Below are positions 6,082 to 7,257 of a stretch of 7,257 nucleotides of DNA, in pieces. Made by a program: the position numbers and the translations under genes. Within the stretch, counting starts at the first letter, position 1. Each line of letters begins with the position of its first letter. Source of the DNA: Betaproteobacteria bacterium (lineage in GTDB: Bacteria > Pseudomonadota > Gammaproteobacteria > Burkholderiales > Burkholderiaceae_C); NCBI GenBank assembly GCA_025354965.1, contig JANXLW010000136.1, positions 1 through 7,257 of the forward strand, read 5' to 3'. The notes under the pieces were generated by a model. That model was not told where the DNA came from and did not search any database. It saw nothing but the letters and a program-made list of their open reading frames with translations.

Positions 6082-6083
6082 AT

Positions 6084-6419
6084 TTACACACCCCAGACAA
6101 CTTCGTGTCCGGCCTGTTCGCAGCGACGCAACATCTCGATGAAGGGTAGCGCCCGCTGACGCAGCGAGATGGCCTCAAAGCGCGGTGGTGGTTCCTGGCG
6201 GGCCAGTGCCTGCGCAATAGCTACCTTTTGATCGGCTTCCTCTTTGGCGATGGCCGCTTCCAGCGCAGCAATGGCCGCTGGCATCTGCGCCGGCAGGATG
6301 ATGCCTTTGTCACCGCTGCCGGGCTGAGTGTCTTTGCCAATAATGTCCAGCAGGCGCCGACCGTTGGGCTGCAGCATGATGAGGTCGCCGGTGGTTTTGG
6401 ATTTGAATTTGTAAAGCAT
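6084..6419 (-). CDS. DUF1840 domain-containing protein
   Basis: Small, probably cytoplasmic protein of 111 aa, function unknown. From the ATG at 6417-6419 it begins MLYKFKSKTTGDLIMLQPNG, the characteristic start of DUF1840 proteins of Burkholderiales. Other family features are GIILPAQMPAAIAALEAAI, a charged helical centre (EEADQKVAIAQALARQE), and the conserved C-terminus FEAISLRQRALPFIEML...VVWGV. The frame stays open 22 codons upstream, but that extension matches nothing in the family and would overlap the divergent lipoprotein gene, so the shorter start is preferred. The Shine-Dalgarno is weak. The gene is convergent with the Bug gene and divergent from the aminopeptidase-like gene, with 26 bp between their starts. 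No link to the transport operon is evident. Confidence 0.9.
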   Translation of the reverse strand: MLYKFKSKTTGDLIMLQPNGRRLLDIIGKDTQPGSGDKGIILPAQMPAAIAALEAAIAKEEADQKVAIAQALARQEPPPRFEAISLRQRALPFIEMLRRCEQAGHEVVWGV

Positions 6420-6445
6420 AGAGGCGCATCGTAAACTGCGCCACG

Positions 6446-7257
6446 ATGCGCACACTTCAGACTCTTGCCTGCCTGCTGCTGTCAACCATGCTCGCCGGTT
6501 GCGCCGACACTCGCTATTACCTGCAATCGGTGGACGGCCACCTGCGCATCATGCTGGCGGCCCGGCCGGTTGCCCAGTGGCTGGCAGATGACACAGTCGC
6601 CCCGGCGTTGAAACAGCGCCTGGCACTGACCCAGCGGCTTCGCAGCTTTGCCGTGTCGGAGCTCAAGCTGCCAGATAACGCCAGCTACCAGCGCTACGCC
6701 GATTTGAAGCGCCGCTCCGTTGTGTGGAACGTTGTCGCAGCGCCCGAGTTCTCATTGACCGTCAAGACATGGTGTTTTCCAGTGGCAGGATGTGTGGGTT
6801 ACCGGGGCTACTTCGACGAGGCCGAAGCACGCGAACAAGCGCAGGTGCAGCGCAGCGACGGTTTGGAAGCCATCGTTTATGGCGTTCCGGCTTACTCCAC
6901 CCTGGGCTGGCTGAACTGGGCCGGCGGTGATCCCTTGCTCAGTACTTTCATCAATTATCCGGAAGGCGAGTTGGCCCGCATGATTTTTCATGAACTGGCG
7001 CATCAGGTGCTGTATGTCAAAGGTGATACGCTGTTTAACGAGTCCTTTGCCACAGCGGTCGAACGTCTTGGGGGTGAGCGCTGGCTGGCAGTGCATGGCT
7101 CAGAATCAGCCCGCAAAGAGTATGCTGAGTTTGACGCGCGGCGTCGACAGTTTCGAGCCTTGTCATCGGCGACGCGGAGCCGGTTGCTTGATATTTACAG
7201 CCAAAAAGAGTCGACCCACATTGACCGGCAAACGCTGCTTGTCATGAAAAACGCGGC
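6446..7257 (+). CDS. Predicted aminopeptidase lipoprotein (COG4324/Aminopep family), partial, C-terminus beyond window
   Basis: Probable zinc metallopeptidase anchored to a membrane as a lipoprotein. The open frame runs from the ATG at 6446 to the window edge (270 complete codons). The N-terminus is a lipoprotein signal: a hydrophobic stretch, then lipobox LAGC (16-19), so C19 would be lipidated. The mature start DTRYYLQSVDGH (21-32) and the segment YFDEAEAREQA (122-132) are typical of this family. The catalytic motif is FHELAHQ (181-187): H182 and H186 would bind zinc, E183 is the general base, and E199 in NESFAT, 13 residues after H186, fits the third ligand. Family members are, from memory, about 350-380 aa, so roughly the last quarter is missing. 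The family name is predictive; peptidase activity and substrate are not shown by the sequence. No strong Shine-Dalgarno is visible. It is divergent from DUF1840. Confidence 0.9.
   Translation, partial: MRTLQTLACLLLSTMLAGCADTRYYLQSVDGHLRIMLAARPVAQWLADDTVAPALKQRLALTQRLRSFAVSELKLPDNASYQRYADLKRRSVVWNVVAAPEFSLTVKTWCFPVAGCVGYRGYFDEAEAREQAQVQRSDGLEAIVYGVPAYSTLGWLNWAGGDPLLSTFINYPEGELARMIFHELAHQVLYVKGDTLFNESFATAVERLGGERWLAVHGSESARKEYAEFDARRRQFRALSSATRSRLLDIYSQKESTHIDRQTLLVMKNA

Noticed and set aside
6420..6485. N-terminal extension of the DUF1840 protein by 22 codons
   Set aside because: The extension does not look like the family, whose members begin MLYKFKS, and it would overlap the lipoprotein signal sequence of the divergent gene.

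Overview
The window looks like chromosomal DNA of a betaproteobacterium in the Burkholderiales, most likely a Comamonadaceae member (Polaromonas/Rhodoferax-like). Three things point that way: a Bug-family periplasmic binding protein, a DUF1840 protein, and a GC-rich intergenic hairpin element of a type I recall as dispersed in Comamonadaceae genomes. The lineage is inferred from gene content and recall, not from a search. No RNA genes, insertion sequences, integrases or CRISPR arrays were seen.

Left part (1-4001, minus strand): one compact operon, read right to left. It encodes a long-chain-type acyl-CoA synthetase, then a LivG-type ATPase (4-nt ATGA stop/start overlap), a LivH-type permease (17-nt gap) and a LivM-type permease (23-nt gap, cut by the window edge). 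The substrate-binding protein and LivF ATPase needed for a complete HAAT-family ABC transporter are not visible and may lie beyond position 1. The synthetase at the head of the operon suggests uptake of a carboxylic acid followed by CoA activation, rather than simple leucine/isoleucine/valine uptake.

Middle (4002-5982): a 218-bp divergent intergenic region separates this operon from a plus-strand pair, a Crp/Fnr-family regulator followed 26 bp later by a Bug-family binding protein with a signal peptide. The intergenic region holds three inverted repeats. One, TTGTCGT-N4-ACGACAA, is centred at -41.5 relative to the start site predicted from a TATTAT -10 hexamer reading toward the synthetase. 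That is the classic class II Crp/Fnr activator position, and the matching -35 region is poor. The simplest model is that the regulator activates the ligase/ABC operon, and that the Bug protein is a second binding protein or sensor in the same regulon.

Right part (5983-7257): the GC-rich hairpin element fills the gap between the Bug gene and a convergent DUF1840 gene. The DUF1840 gene is divergent, by only 26 bp, from a lipoprotein with an HELAH zinc-protease motif (predicted aminopeptidase family, COG4324/Aminopep), which runs off the right edge. This part looks like unrelated housekeeping-type sequence.

Overall this is a recognisable metabolic/transport locus. Its most interesting content is regulatory: the operator architecture and the unknown substrate of the ligase/transporter/regulator set.
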